Shown here: positions 52,052-61,692 of the stretch, in pieces | Layout: every line of letters begins with the position of its first letter | Position numbering within the stretch: position 1 is the stretch's first letter | Origin: an uncultured Propionibacteriaceae bacterium | GTDB taxonomy: Bacteria > Actinomycetota > Actinomycetes > Propionibacteriales > Propionibacteriaceae | Reading direction: 5' to 3' | Length of the DNA stretch: 64,000 nucleotides | NCBI GenBank assembly: GCA_937965785.1 | Contig: CALCKT010000051.1 | Span: 1-64,000 of the forward strand | Notes under the pieces: generated by a model | Databases searched by the model: none | What the model was told of the DNA's origin: nothing | Seen by the model: only the letters and a program-made list of their open reading frames with translations | Program-made: the position numbers and the translations under genes

Positions 52052-52055
52052 GGTT

Positions 52056-53027
52056 TCACCTTCCGATCCACAGGATGTCGCTGGTGCCGCGTTCCTTGTT
52101 CTTGCCGAGGGGGTTGTTGACGAGGGAACCGTTGAAAACCATCTGGGTGGAGCCGCCGCCGTCCAGGTTGTAGGCGACCCGCGCCCCCAGATCCACGAAG
52201 AGCTGCGCGAAATCGGTCATGGTGATGCCGTTGCTGTACCCGGCGGAACGGCCATCCACCACGACGAAGACGAAATGATTTGCGGCGATCATTCCCAGTC
52301 CCGTCCTGGGCTGGGTGCCCTGGATGGAGTGGTTGCCGAAGTTGGTGTCGATCTCGAGTTTGTCGATGCCTTCAATGGCGGTTCCGGCGTCGACGAGCGT
52401 GGGACCGAAGGAGAGGGTCTGCCAGGCGCCGTCGGAGATCAGTTTCGCGGCGTTGGTGCTGGTTTCGTCATAGCTGACCATGGTGCCGTCCCGCATGATC
52501 GCCAGACCCTGGCGGGCCGGTTCGTCACGGAACGCGACACCGTCGCGGATGATGATTCCGGTGTCGCGGAAACCGTAGTAGTCGCCGTTGATGGCGAACA
52601 GGGCCCCGACGTTCTCCGCGATCGCCGTCGGGTACTCGATGATGTTGGTTCCGAAACTGTTCTTCGCGAAGGCGTTGCGCAGGGCTGCGGCGTCGTTCAG
52701 TTTCACGTCGGCCACGTACCAGGCCTTGGCGGAGTTCCCGGAACCGGAGGAGTGCGGGGTGATGGTGATCTGCCGGTCGCTGGAGGTGTAGGTCGTGCCC
52801 TCGAGCACCCCGTCCCCCGCCGAGGTGGCGGTTGCGGTGGCGGTAGCGCTGGTCTGGGTGCCGGGCAGCCCCTGGTAATCGGACGCCGAGGTGACATCGG
52901 TGTGCTCTATCAGGTACCGGTCGAGGGCCCAGGCCGTGCCACCCACCGCTGCGAGCCCGATGGCCCCGGCGGCGCCGGTGATGACGGCTCGGCGGGAGAT
53001 GCGCGAGGTGGGTCGTGAGTTCGTCAT
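52056..53027 (-). CDS. Exported phosphodiester glycosidase family protein (NAGPA domain), Tat-type signal
   Basis: A 323-residue protein with a Tat-like signal (SRISRRAVITGAAGAIGLAAVGGTAWA), a Thr/Ala-rich linker and a phosphodiester glycosidase (NAGPA) domain: FAINGDYYGFRDTGIIIRDG, LEIDTNFGNHSIQGTQPRTGLGM, FVVVDGRSAGYSNGITMTDFA and YNLDGGGSTQMVFNG. The family cleaves N-acetylglucosamine-phosphodiester bonds or modifies surface polymers. The frame is longer, but the ATG at 53027, with GAAGG upstream, begins the Tat signal. It precedes the GT2-GtrA gene by 4 bases and may act on the same glycan. Confidence 0.88.
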   Translation of the reverse strand: MTNSRPTSRISRRAVITGAAGAIGLAAVGGTAWALDRYLIEHTDVTSASDYQGLPGTQTSATATATATSAGDGVLEGTTYTSSDRQITITPHSSGSGNSAKAWYVADVKLNDAAALRNAFAKNSFGTNIIEYPTAIAENVGALFAINGDYYGFRDTGIIIRDGVAFRDEPARQGLAIMRDGTMVSYDETSTNAAKLISDGAWQTLSFGPTLVDAGTAIEGIDKLEIDTNFGNHSIQGTQPRTGLGMIAANHFVFVVVDGRSAGYSNGITMTDFAQLFVDLGARVAYNLDGGGSTQMVFNGSLVNNPLGKNKERGTSDILWIGR

Positions 53028-53118
53028 GCCGAACACCTTCGTGAACCGCACTGTGCGGGACCTGTGGTGACGCTTCGCGCACGGCATGAGCATCGACGCT
53101 AGACTGTGCCATCGAGCC

Positions 53119-53192
53119 GGGGCGTTAGCTCAGCCGGTCAGAGCAAGGGACTCATAATCCCTGGGTCGCGGGTTCGAGCCCCGCACGCCCCA
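53119..53192 (+). tRNA. tRNA with anticodon CAT (Met elongator, possibly Ile2)
   Basis: A 74-nt cloverleaf: acceptor GGGGCGT / ACGCCCC with discriminator A, D arm TAGCTCAGCCGGTCAGAGC, anticodon stem GGGAC / ATCCC-like with loop CTCATAA, T arm GCGGGTTCGAGCCCCGC. CCA is not encoded. It is not the initiator (no GGG/CCC anticodon stem pairs at the loop and a normal first pair). Elongator Met and lysidine-modified Ile2 cannot be separated with certainty by eye. Confidence 0.9.
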
Positions 53193-53198
53193 CGAAAA

Positions 53199-53237
53199 GA
53201 CGGGGCCCGCAGGAACTGGATTCCTGCGGGCCCCGTC
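53199..53237. terminator. Bidirectional terminator between tRNA-CAT and the surface protein gene
   Basis: A perfect 17-bp inverted repeat (GACGGGGCCCGCAGGAA and its complement) with loop CTGGA. On the plus strand it is followed by TTC AGTGTTTTT, on the minus strand by TCTTTTCG, so it should stop transcription from both sides. Confidence 0.85.
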
Positions 53238-53248
53238 TTCAGTGTTTT

Positions 53249-56200
53249 TCACTCACCGGTCTTCGGCAATCCGGGCCTGACGGGCACCGGCCTCGGGGAG
53301 ACCGGCTGACTCGGAGACACCGATGGGCTCGGAGACGGCGGTCCCGAAGGAGACGGAGAGGGGCTCGGCGACACCACGGGAGGTGGAGGAGACACCGGGG
53401 TGCAGGCCTGCGCCGAGGACTGCTCCCCACCGTGGGTGAGGGTGGCCCGGTTCAACATTCCCGTCCCGTTCTCCCCCGCATCCAGTGTGCAGTCAGCGGC
53501 CGTCTTGGTGATTGCCGCGGACACCTTTGCACGAACCTCGATGACGAAGGTGTGAGAGGCACCTGCCTCAATGGCCTGGTTGGTTGCAAGGACCTTGTCC
53601 GTGACGCCGTCGAAACCGGCATTGGCCACCGGACCACCCTCGACCGAAACCAGCGAGACCTTCTCGATGGAAACCCCCTCCCCGGGCGCGGGGGTGTCGC
53701 TGAGGTCGTAGGAGCCCGCCCGGATTCCGGTGTTGGTCACCGTGATCCTGTACGTGGTGGTTGCGTCCTGGCCTTCCTGCCGGGTGTCCTGGATCTCCTT
53801 GGTCACCTTCACCTCCGGGGGGTTGAGGAAGGTGTTGACGACCTTGATGCCGATCTCGGAGATCGTGTTCGGATCGTCGGTTTCAACCGGGATGGCGTTG
53901 GCCCAGTCACCCGGGGTCACCTCGTGACTAGTGGCTCCTCCGGTGTCCGTCTCCTCACCGAAGCAGCGCGCACCCAGCGGCAGCCTGGCCTCCGCCCCGG
54001 TGGCGTCGGTGACGGTGACGCTCTGCCCGCCCTTGAGCTTGACGGGACCACTGAACACGGTCGTCCCGGCCGCACCGTTGGCATCAGGCAACTGGCAGGT
54101 GACGGTGACGGTGAATTCCTTTTCCTTGGCGGCCTCCACCGCTGCCGCATCCCCGGCCAGTTCCTTGGTGACCTTGACCTTTCCGGCCGAGTAGTAGTTG
54201 GTGAGTGACGCCTTGACGCTCTGGCCCACCAATCCGTCAGCATCCCAACCGATGGTCACGGTGCTGGACGGGGGCTGTGCTTGCGGATCGGCATCTGCGG
54301 CGTCCGTCTCCGTGACCACGCAGACGCTGCCGACCGGGATCCCGGTGATCGGGTCGCTGTCGGCCGAGGTGGCGCCGTCCCCGACTTTCACCTTGACGTC
54401 GGCTTTGTTCAGCACCTCCTTGCCGTCCAGGGTGCAGACCACGGAGAAGGTGAACTCGTCCCCGCCCGCGAAGGGAGCCACGCCCTGTCCTTCGAGTTGC
54501 TTGGTCACGGTGAGAGCACCACTGGCAACGTAGCCCGCATCGATGGTCGGATCATCGGTGTTTTCCGGCAGCACCACAGGAGCGCTCTGGCCGGTGGTGG
54601 TATCGGCATTCGAGTCGAGAGCGGTGTCGGATCCGGCTGTCTGCTGGGTGAAACCGTCTCCCGCCTTGCCGAAGGTGACGGTGTATCCGGCCGCGTCGGA
54701 GGCCCGCAGGTTCGGGAAGCCGTAGGCGCCCTGGGCGTCGGTTCTCGTGCTGAGCAGGACCGCGTTGCCCAGGTCGTCGGTTCCCTTCAGGCTGACCTCC
54801 ACCCCGGCCACGGGCGGTTCGTCCGATCCGTCGAACTGATCCTGGATTCCGTTGCGGTTGATGTCCAGCCAGGTGCGGTCGCCGATGCTGCTGCTGATGA
54901 CCTGCTCCGTGCGGGCGATCGGACCGACGGGGAACTGGAAACCAGTTGCCCGGGCGAACGCCTTGTTGGTGTAGATGTCTCCCTCGGCGTTCCCGATCCC
55001 GACCATGGTGATGTCGAACTCGAGAACCTCACCGGAACCGAATGAACCGGGTTGGATCACCCGCAGGGCAGTGACCTCGGAGGCCGCGGCCGGGCAGGTG
55101 CCCGTTCCGTAGACCGCATTCCCGCCCGCCGGGGAATCGCACCACGTGGTGCTTCCCGTCGCGGAATTGCTGGCGTCATCCGGGTCCTGGTTCACATCAC
55201 CGGCCGAGGTGTAGAGAACCTTCGCAGCCGCTGTGCCCTTGGTGATGGCAGCCGACTGGAACTCGAAGGTTCCGGAGTACTTCGTCTCGGTCACACCCGT
55301 CAAACCGGTGGTGACGCCGTTGCGGGGCAGGACATCGATGACGTCCGGGTTCTTCACGCTGTCGGCCTCGGGGCTGGGCAGCGTGTTGGTCAGGCGCACC
55401 CGCCACTTGTTCGGCTCATTGGTGGTCTGGCCCGGGAGGTTCACCTGGGTCACGGGGGTCAGGGCCTTTTTCTGCAGCTTGATCCCGGCCAGATTCGCGG
55501 TGACGATCTCCGCATGATCGGTGCGCTGTTCCAAGGTGGAGGCGTCGTCCTCGGCCCAGACCACGACATCGTTGATGTACGTTCCGTTGACCGCGGCCGG
55601 GGAGATCTCGGTGGTGACGATGATGGGTTCCATGGCCTTGTTCACCTCGTGACCGGGGAACACCCATCGCAGGTAGGTCTCCCCCGCGTCACAGGCCGGG
55701 CGTTTGGCATCGGCAGGGGTGGAACCCTCGGAGACCACGGCCGGACTGATCGAGGCGGAGGTGAAAGAAGCGGCGGTGGGGAGACAGTCCTCCACCCACA
55801 CGTCCTTCAGGATGCCGGGAACCTGGGCCGGCGAGGTCAGGGAAGCAGCGAGCTGGAACTGGGCGATGTCGCCGCCGGTCACCTGCGGGGGAACCGAGCT
55901 GAAATCGCCGGAGGTTCCCTTGCGGACCTGTTTGTCAACCCGGACCTGGGCGGCTGCCAGGATGAGACGATCCCCGTACTGGCCGGAGTGGTTCGCCGGA
56001 TCGTAGCTGGAACGCCCCCACGCGGCACTGTGGTCCAAGAGTTCCTGCTTGGTCAGTTCCGCCATGTTGACCCGCTTCACACCACCCCAGTTCGGCAGGA
56101 TGTCGCCGGTGGGGCGGCCGGAGTCGACCACCTCGTGGCTGATGGCCACGACCATCCGGACCCCGACGCCGACCGTCTCGTTGTTGGCGACGGGTTCGGG

Positions 56201-58105
56201 CAGCACCGTGTAGATGCGCACCCGGGAAACCGCGGAATAAACCCCCCGGGCCAGCAGATCCGGATCATTGCCCGGGACAGCGGCCGGATCGTCGTACCAA
56301 GGACCTTGGGCCTCGCCACATTCCGAGGCCTCACCATTGCCCCCGGGCGTCGCGGAGTACTGAACCTGGATGCTGGGTACCTGGGAGGATTCCGTCGCGT
56401 AGGTGGCGCTGCCGTTCACCAAGGCATTGTTGTAGCCGGAAACCCACACAGGTGCGCCTGCGGAGGCAACCTTTTGGAAATGAGCGTTGGGGTCGGTGCT
56501 GGCCGGGACGTTCCTGGCCTCGAGTCGCAGACGTGAGCTGTCCCAGGAATCGCACATCAGGGCGCTGATCTTTCCGGGGAATCCGGGATTGCTCCCGACT
56601 ATCTCGAGCTGGGACTGGATGTCCTGGGTGGGAGCAACGGTGATGCCCCCGGACATCCGGGTGGCGCCTCCCGCTGGTCCTTCACCCTGGGATGAATCCG
56701 ATGGACTGAATTTTTGTGCGCTCATGTTCCCCGGGCTTCCCGGAACACCTTCGAAGGACTTGGAGAAACCCGTCCCAAGGCTGACCTGGGGAGTGGTGCT
56801 GCGGTGATTGTTCCAGTCCTTCTCGTCCTGCGAGTCGTCACCGGGCGCAGCGCTGGTCTGAACATCCGCGGGGGTCAGGCCGGTTATGTTCAGGTTGGTG
56901 TAGGAGTTCTTGGTGGCAAGGGTCCAGGTGTTGTCCGCCTCCACACCGAAATCCTTGATGGTTGCCACGGGCGTGTAGACGATGAACGATGTGGAGACCG
57001 CGTAGGCCGTGTCCGATGGGATGGCGTTCCCGGCTGGCCTGAGTGTCTGTCTCGGGTAGGTCCACAGGGTCATGTCGGCATTCTTGACCGTGAACTTGGC
57101 GGGTTGTCCCGGGCCGTCCTGGGTGATTTCAACCTTTCCCGAGTCCCTCACCGAATTCAACGGGGTTCCACCGCTCACACCGATCTTCGGGCCGGGCGCG
57201 CTGTAGAAGTAGTCGTACGGGTAGACGCGGCTGCCGTACTTCGCCAGGTCCGCCTTGATGGCTGCGATCTTTCCTGCGTCCAACCCGGGATACATCGCCT
57301 CGGGAGTCACGTCGTCGGTCCACGTGATGTCCCCTGTCGCGGGCATGGCTCCCTTCCCACCGGCAGGAGCGCCGATGAGCGCGGTGTAGGCGGTCATCTT
57401 GCAGGTCACGGACTTGTCCCATGGACAGGCGGTGTTGGTGGGGCCATACACGTAACCCTGGTTCCGCGTGGGCGAAATGCTGTTCTTGGAGATGTCCCAC
57501 TTCAACCGGGAGGAGGCGGTAACGGTGGCCACCGTGGGACTGGAGACCGTGGTCGCGCCATCCGCGGCGAGCTCGGCCGAGGCCAGCGGTAGGGCGGTTC
57601 CGTTGGGCACGAGATTGCTCACCTTGGCCGTGAAATCGAAGAAATCAGAGCTGGCAGCAGGCTTGCTCCCGAGATTGCAGACGAGGCTCTGCTCAGGCAT
57701 GGAATCCAAGGAGTTCGCCGACAACGGGAGCTGGGGCGTGGGCAGTTTCTCCGGGGTCAGGGCCGATCCCGGACCCGTGCAGAATCCGGGTAGCTCCTCC
57801 ATGTAGATTCCCTTGGGGAAACCGATCTTGACGGTGGTGTTGTCCCCGGCATCCAGGTTCACCCCGTATTGGACCCTGTAGGTGATGCTGTCGTTGACCC
57901 GGACAATTCCGTTGGTTGCGCTGGAGTCGTTTCCCGCCGAGTCGTCGGCATCGAATGACGAGGTGCCGTCGCTCTTGACCGTGACATCGATGCTCAGTTG
58001 TGGGGCGGCGTGTGCGGTCACGGGGGACATCGCCCCGAGCAGGGCACCAATCCCCAGAATGGTGAGGGCACGTGTTCTCCACCTGCCAGCCGTCTTCAGA
58101 GCCAT
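53249..58105 (-). CDS. Large secreted surface protein with repeated Ig-like domains and a truncated LPKTG sorting signal
   Basis: A 1618-residue exported adhesin-like protein with a signal peptide (1-33, cleaving after AHAAP). A long N-terminal region of collagen-binding/isopeptide type is followed by an SdrD B-like domain (about 1070-1185: IGDRTWLDINRNGIQDQFDG), two DUF5979-type domains (about 1190-1450: LTVTKQLEG.., KVKVTKELAG..) and a DUF11-like domain (KVTKEIQDTRQEGQDATTTYR). A Pro/Ser spacer leads to LPKTGE at the very end. The usual hydrophobic segment and basic tail after LPXTG are missing: the codon after LPKTGE is TGA. Sortase anchoring is therefore doubtful. Confidence 0.9.
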   Translation of the reverse strand: MALKTAGRWRTRALTILGIGALLGAMSPVTAHAAPQLSIDVTVKSDGTSSFDADDSAGNDSSATNGIVRVNDSITYRVQYGVNLDAGDNTTVKIGFPKGIYMEELPGFCTGPGSALTPEKLPTPQLPLSANSLDSMPEQSLVCNLGSKPAASSDFFDFTAKVSNLVPNGTALPLASAELAADGATTVSSPTVATVTASSRLKWDISKNSISPTRNQGYVYGPTNTACPWDKSVTCKMTAYTALIGAPAGGKGAMPATGDITWTDDVTPEAMYPGLDAGKIAAIKADLAKYGSRVYPYDYFYSAPGPKIGVSGGTPLNSVRDSGKVEITQDGPGQPAKFTVKNADMTLWTYPRQTLRPAGNAIPSDTAYAVSTSFIVYTPVATIKDFGVEADNTWTLATKNSYTNLNITGLTPADVQTSAAPGDDSQDEKDWNNHRSTTPQVSLGTGFSKSFEGVPGSPGNMSAQKFSPSDSSQGEGPAGGATRMSGGITVAPTQDIQSQLEIVGSNPGFPGKISALMCDSWDSSRLRLEARNVPASTDPNAHFQKVASAGAPVWVSGYNNALVNGSATYATESSQVPSIQVQYSATPGGNGEASECGEAQGPWYDDPAAVPGNDPDLLARGVYSAVSRVRIYTVLPEPVANNETVGVGVRMVVAISHEVVDSGRPTGDILPNWGGVKRVNMAELTKQELLDHSAAWGRSSYDPANHSGQYGDRLILAAAQVRVDKQVRKGTSGDFSSVPPQVTGGDIAQFQLAASLTSPAQVPGILKDVWVEDCLPTAASFTSASISPAVVSEGSTPADAKRPACDAGETYLRWVFPGHEVNKAMEPIIVTTEISPAAVNGTYINDVVVWAEDDASTLEQRTDHAEIVTANLAGIKLQKKALTPVTQVNLPGQTTNEPNKWRVRLTNTLPSPEADSVKNPDVIDVLPRNGVTTGLTGVTETKYSGTFEFQSAAITKGTAAAKVLYTSAGDVNQDPDDASNSATGSTTWCDSPAGGNAVYGTGTCPAAASEVTALRVIQPGSFGSGEVLEFDITMVGIGNAEGDIYTNKAFARATGFQFPVGPIARTEQVISSSIGDRTWLDINRNGIQDQFDGSDEPPVAGVEVSLKGTDDLGNAVLLSTRTDAQGAYGFPNLRASDAAGYTVTFGKAGDGFTQQTAGSDTALDSNADTTTGQSAPVVLPENTDDPTIDAGYVASGALTVTKQLEGQGVAPFAGGDEFTFSVVCTLDGKEVLNKADVKVKVGDGATSADSDPITGIPVGSVCVVTETDAADADPQAQPPSSTVTIGWDADGLVGQSVKASLTNYYSAGKVKVTKELAGDAAAVEAAKEKEFTVTVTCQLPDANGAAGTTVFSGPVKLKGGQSVTVTDATGAEARLPLGARCFGEETDTGGATSHEVTPGDWANAIPVETDDPNTISEIGIKVVNTFLNPPEVKVTKEIQDTRQEGQDATTTYRITVTNTGIRAGSYDLSDTPAPGEGVSIEKVSLVSVEGGPVANAGFDGVTDKVLATNQAIEAGASHTFVIEVRAKVSAAITKTAADCTLDAGENGTGMLNRATLTHGGEQSSAQACTPVSPPPPVVSPSPSPSPSGPPSPSPSVSPSQPVSPRPVPVRPGLPKTGE

Positions 58106-58577
58106 TTCTTCCCCCTTGGGCGCATCGACTAGACACCTGTCGCCGGGAACCGGCGAAAATCAGGCAGCTGCATCATAACCGCAAACATCGTTCGACACTA
58201 ACCAAAAGGTTGGGGAAACCAGATTCCATGCGGTGAATCGCGTTCAGGGACGTTCCCCGATCCCATCCGTCCGGGGAATACGAACCGCTTCCCTGCGAGG
58301 TCAGCCCCAAAGCCGGAAGACCTCCCGGATCTCGGTGGCGCCGTCGACCTATTCAAGAGTCCTGTCGATGGTCTCATCCATCTTGAGGGCGGCCTGAATG
58401 CTCGGCGCGGCGTTTCCCCCGGGGACGTCTTCTCCGCCGAATCGTGGGGCGGGGCGAGTTCGATGGTTCCGGTCGGTTTATCGAGGATCAAGGTGGTGGA
58501 ACCGAGGATTGTCCAGCACAGTTCGGAGGAGCACAGATGCCTATCCGCCGCCGCCTCGGCCCGGGCGTGGGCATGAA
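58106..58577. other. Intergenic region upstream of the surface protein, no convincing gene
   Basis: This 470-base gap holds the promoter side of the surface protein gene. A 97-codon minus-strand frame (58198-58491) has no ribosome binding site and an Arg/Pro-rich translation. Short stretches in other frames (AALKMDETIDRTLE, VDGATEIREVFRLW) look like debris of an old gene, with several stops between them. I call no gene. Confidence 0.5.
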
Positions 58578-58613
58578 AATCACCCGTCCGCAGGTTCCTG
58601 CGGACGGGTGATT
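58578..58613 (-). terminator. Terminator of the trehalose-type importer operon
   Basis: A perfect 17-bp inverted repeat (AATCACCCGTCCGCAGG and its complement, 2-base centre) lies directly after the ATPase gene. On the minus strand it is followed by TTCATG with T residues at the stem end. Confidence 0.8.
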
Positions 58614-58619
58614 GCTGCT

Positions 58620-59894
58620 CTACCGCGATTCGCCCCTCCGGGGTTTGGCCGATTCGCTCTCCTGGAGCTTGGCCCGCTCCAAGGCGCGTTTCCTGGCCGT
58701 TTCGGAACGCTCGGCGATGCGCTGGGCGTTCTGCTCGTTCCGGGTCAGGTTGCGGCCGGATTCGGGGTCGAAGACCATCATGTTCTCCGGCATGAAGTAG
58801 AGCCTGGCCTCCTCACCCTCCAGGATCTGGGACCTGGGGTCGAGGTTGACGATGAACTGGGTGCGCATGCCCTCGCCGTCGAGGTCCCGGTCCAGTTCCT
58901 CCAGTGTGCTCTGCACCGAGGGATCGGACTGGAACGGGATGTAGGCGTACTGCTCATTGCCGAGCCATTCGGTGACGTCGGCCACCGAGCTGAAGACCAC
59001 CGCCCCTGCGGGGGGAGTTGCCACGTCGGCGTCCTTGATGTGTTCGGGACGCAACCCGACGATGACGACCTTCTTGCCGGCCAGGTCCTCGCGGGCGCTC
59101 TCCGGGATGGGGACGGTGGCCATGGGAAGTTCCAGGTGACCCTCCCGAACCGTGGCGGGCAGGAAGTTCATCGGCGGCGACCCGATGAAACCCGCGACGA
59201 ACAGGTTCACCGGTTCCTCGTACAGTTCCCTCGGGGAGGCGCACTGCTGCAGCACCCCGCGTTTCAGCACCGCGACCCTGTCCCCCAGGGTCATGGCCTC
59301 GGTCTGGTCGTGGGTGACGTAGATGGTGGTGATGCCCAGCCGGCGCTGCAGGCGGGAGATCTCCGTGCGCATCTGGCCACGCAGCTTGGCGTCGAGGTTG
59401 CTCAACGGCTCGTCGAAGAGGAACGCATCGGCCTCCCGGACGATCGCACGTCCCATCGCGACGCGCTGCCGCTGGCCACCGGACAGGTTGGCGGGTTTGC
59501 GTTCCAGGTGTTCTGTCAGTTCCAGCATCTCGGCCGCTTGATCCACCCGGTTCCGGATCTCCTGTTCCGGGAGTTTGTTGCGGTTGAGGCGCAGCGGGAA
59601 GGCGATGTTCTCCCGGACCGTCAGGTGCGGGTACAGGGCGTAGTTCTGGAAGACCATGGCCAGGTTGCGGTCCTTGGGGGCCAGATCGTTCACGGGTTTC
59701 CCGTCGATCAAAAGCTCCCCGGAGGTGATGTCCTCCAGTCCGACGACCATGCGCAGGGTCGTCGACTTGCCGCAGCCGGACGGGCCGACGAAGATCATGA
59801 ACTCGCCGTCTGCAATGTCCAGGTTGACGTCGTTGACGGCCTTGAAACCGTCTCCGTACTCCTTGACGATGTTCTTGAGGGTGATTTGGGCCAT
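58620..59894 (-). CDS. ABC transporter ATPase, SugC/UgpC/MsmX type
   Basis: The ATPase of the importer. The 424-residue product has Walker A GPSGCGKST, Q-loop AMVFQNYALYPHLTV, signature LSGGQRQRVAMGRAI, Walker B LFDEPLSNLDA and H-loop VTHD, followed by a C-terminal TOBE/OB regulatory domain (FIGSPPMNFLPA, VGLRPEHI). The last 60 residues (rich in Arg, Glu, Ala) extend beyond the common length. It is the last gene of the operon with two permeases and an LpqY-like binding protein, which suggests a SugC-like role in trehalose uptake. Confidence 0.88.
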   Translation of the reverse strand: MAQITLKNIVKEYGDGFKAVNDVNLDIADGEFMIFVGPSGCGKSTTLRMVVGLEDITSGELLIDGKPVNDLAPKDRNLAMVFQNYALYPHLTVRENIAFPLRLNRNKLPEQEIRNRVDQAAEMLELTEHLERKPANLSGGQRQRVAMGRAIVREADAFLFDEPLSNLDAKLRGQMRTEISRLQRRLGITTIYVTHDQTEAMTLGDRVAVLKRGVLQQCASPRELYEEPVNLFVAGFIGSPPMNFLPATVREGHLELPMATVPIPESAREDLAGKKVVIVGLRPEHIKDADVATPPAGAVVFSSVADVTEWLGNEQYAYIPFQSDPSVQSTLEELDRDLDGEGMRTQFIVNLDPRSQILEGEEARLYFMPENMMVFDPESGRNLTRNEQNAQRIAERSETARKRALERAKLQESESAKPRRGESR

Positions 59895-59916
59895 AACTTT
59901 CTGCTCCTTGTCGAGG

Positions 59917-60759
59917 TCAGCCCTTGACTGCGCCAGAGGTGAGGCCGGAGACGATCCGGCGCTGGAAGATGAGAACGAGCACGACCACGGGCACCGTCAC
60001 GACGACGCCCGCGGCGCAGATGGCGCCGGTGGGTGACTCGAACTGGCTGGCGCCGGTGAAGAAGGCCAGCGCCGCCGGAACGGTGCGTGCCTTGTCGCTG
60101 GTGAGCGAGATCGCGAAGACGAAGTCATTCCAGGCCGTGAAGAACACGATGATCGCGGTGGTGAACACCCCGGGTGCCGCCAGGGGCACGATCACCTTGC
60201 GGAACGCCTCCCAGCTGCTCGCACCGTCAACCTGGGCGGCCTGTTCCATCTCCCAGGGAATCTGCTGGAAGAAAGCGGAAAGGGTCCAGATCGACAGCGG
60301 CAGCGTCAACACCAGGTAGGGCAGGATCAATCCCGGGATGGTGTCGAACAGGTGGATCTGACGCCACAGGTCGAACAGCGGGGTGACCAGCGAGATCACG
60401 GGGAAGAACGAAACCGTGAGCGCGGTGCCGAGGATGAGCCGCTTGCCCGGGAAATCGAGCCTGGCGATGGCGTAGGCGCAGAAGGTGGCCAGGATCACGG
60501 CGATGAGCGTCGCCACGAGAGTCACCAGAATCGAGTTGAGCAGGGCGGGAAGGAACAGGTCCTTCGCACCCCCGGTGAAGATCAGCTCGTAGTTCTCGAA
60601 GGTGGGGTGCACAGCCCAGAAATTGCCGTCGGCGCGGTCCGCGCTCGGTTTGAGCGACAGGTTGACGATCCAGATCAGCGGGATGATCGTGTAGACGATG
60701 ATCGCGATGGTTGCGATGAGCTGCCAGAACTTCTGGCCAGCGGTGAGTTCACGAGTCAT
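59917..60759 (-). CDS. ABC transporter inner membrane permease, SugB type
   Basis: A 280-residue MalG/SugB-type permease with six predicted TM helices. The EAA loop (EQAAQVDGASSWEAFRKVIVPLAAPG) contacts the ATPase. It follows the SugA-type gene by 6 bases. Confidence 0.87.
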   Translation of the reverse strand: MTRELTAGQKFWQLIATIAIIVYTIIPLIWIVNLSLKPSADRADGNFWAVHPTFENYELIFTGGAKDLFLPALLNSILVTLVATLIAVILATFCAYAIARLDFPGKRLILGTALTVSFFPVISLVTPLFDLWRQIHLFDTIPGLILPYLVLTLPLSIWTLSAFFQQIPWEMEQAAQVDGASSWEAFRKVIVPLAAPGVFTTAIIVFFTAWNDFVFAISLTSDKARTVPAALAFFTGASQFESPTGAICAAGVVVTVPVVVLVLIFQRRIVSGLTSGAVKG

Positions 60760-60765
60760 CTCCGC

Positions 60766-61692
60766 TCACCTCCTTCCCTTGGCGAGGTCCACGCGGAAGC
60801 CCTTGACGAAGATCACTGCGATGATGACCACGCACAGGAACAGCAACACCGAGACAGCTGAGCCGAGGCCCACCTCCGTGCGCGAGATGGTCTGGTTGTA
60901 GGCGACCAGGGACAGTGAGGCCGTGTCGTGGCTGCCCGCGGTCATGATGAAGATGTTGTCGAAAATGCGGAAGGCATCGAGGGTGCGGAACAGCAGCGCA
61001 ACCATGATCGCCGACTTCATGTTGGGCAGCACGACGCGCCGCATCCGTTCGCCCCACGTGGCGCCGTCGACGATCGCGGCCTCCTCCATGGCCGAGTCGA
61101 TCTGGGTCAGGCCCGCCAGCAGCAGCAGCGACATGAAGGGTGTGGTCTTCCAGATCTCGGAAACGCAGATCGGGACCATGGAGGTCCAGAACCCGCCGAA
61201 CCAGTTGAAGTCCTTGGGGAAGACCCCGAAGCTCAGGCTGTGCAGCAGGGGATCGACGAATCCGGTGTCGGTGGCGAGAGCGTAGAACCAGGAGAACGCC
61301 GAGACCACGGTGATGATCGAGTACGGGATCAGCACGATGGTGCGCAGCAATCCGCGGCCGAGGATGATCTTGGCCATCGCCAGGGCGATCAGGAACCCGA
61401 GGACGAGTTCGACCACCACCGTGACGACGGTGATGAACACCGTGGTCCCGAAGGCCTGCCACCAGAGCGGGTCGCGCAGGATGATCAGATAGTTCCCCAG
61501 GAACACGAATTTCTGCGCCCCGGGATCGGTGAGCCGGTACTTGAACAGGGAGCTGTAGACGGCCTGGAGGATCGGGTAGAAGGTCACCAGGACCATGATC
61601 ACGAAGGCCGGGCCGGCGAGTTTCCAACCGAGCCTGCGTTCCTCCCTGGCGCGATCCGATATGCGTGACTTGCCGGAACTGGACTTGCTCAC
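60766..61692 (-). CDS. ABC transporter inner membrane permease, SugA type
   Basis: A 308-residue MalF/SugA-type permease with six TM helices (AFVIMVLVTFYPILQAVYSSL onward) and the EAA loop EEAAIVDGATWGERMRRVVLPNMKSA. Its start overlaps the binding protein stop by 4 bases, showing translational coupling. Confidence 0.87.
   Translation of the reverse strand: MSKSSSGKSRISDRAREERRLGWKLAGPAFVIMVLVTFYPILQAVYSSLFKYRLTDPGAQKFVFLGNYLIILRDPLWWQAFGTTVFITVVTVVVELVLGFLIALAMAKIILGRGLLRTIVLIPYSIITVVSAFSWFYALATDTGFVDPLLHSLSFGVFPKDFNWFGGFWTSMVPICVSEIWKTTPFMSLLLLAGLTQIDSAMEEAAIVDGATWGERMRRVVLPNMKSAIMVALLFRTLDAFRIFDNIFIMTAGSHDTASLSLVAYNQTISRTEVGLGSAVSVLLFLCVVIIAVIFVKGFRVDLAKGRR

Noticed and set aside
58198..58491. 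A 97-residue minus-strand protein upstream of the surface protein gene
   Set aside because: No ribosome binding site, Arg/Pro-rich translation and no recognisable domain.
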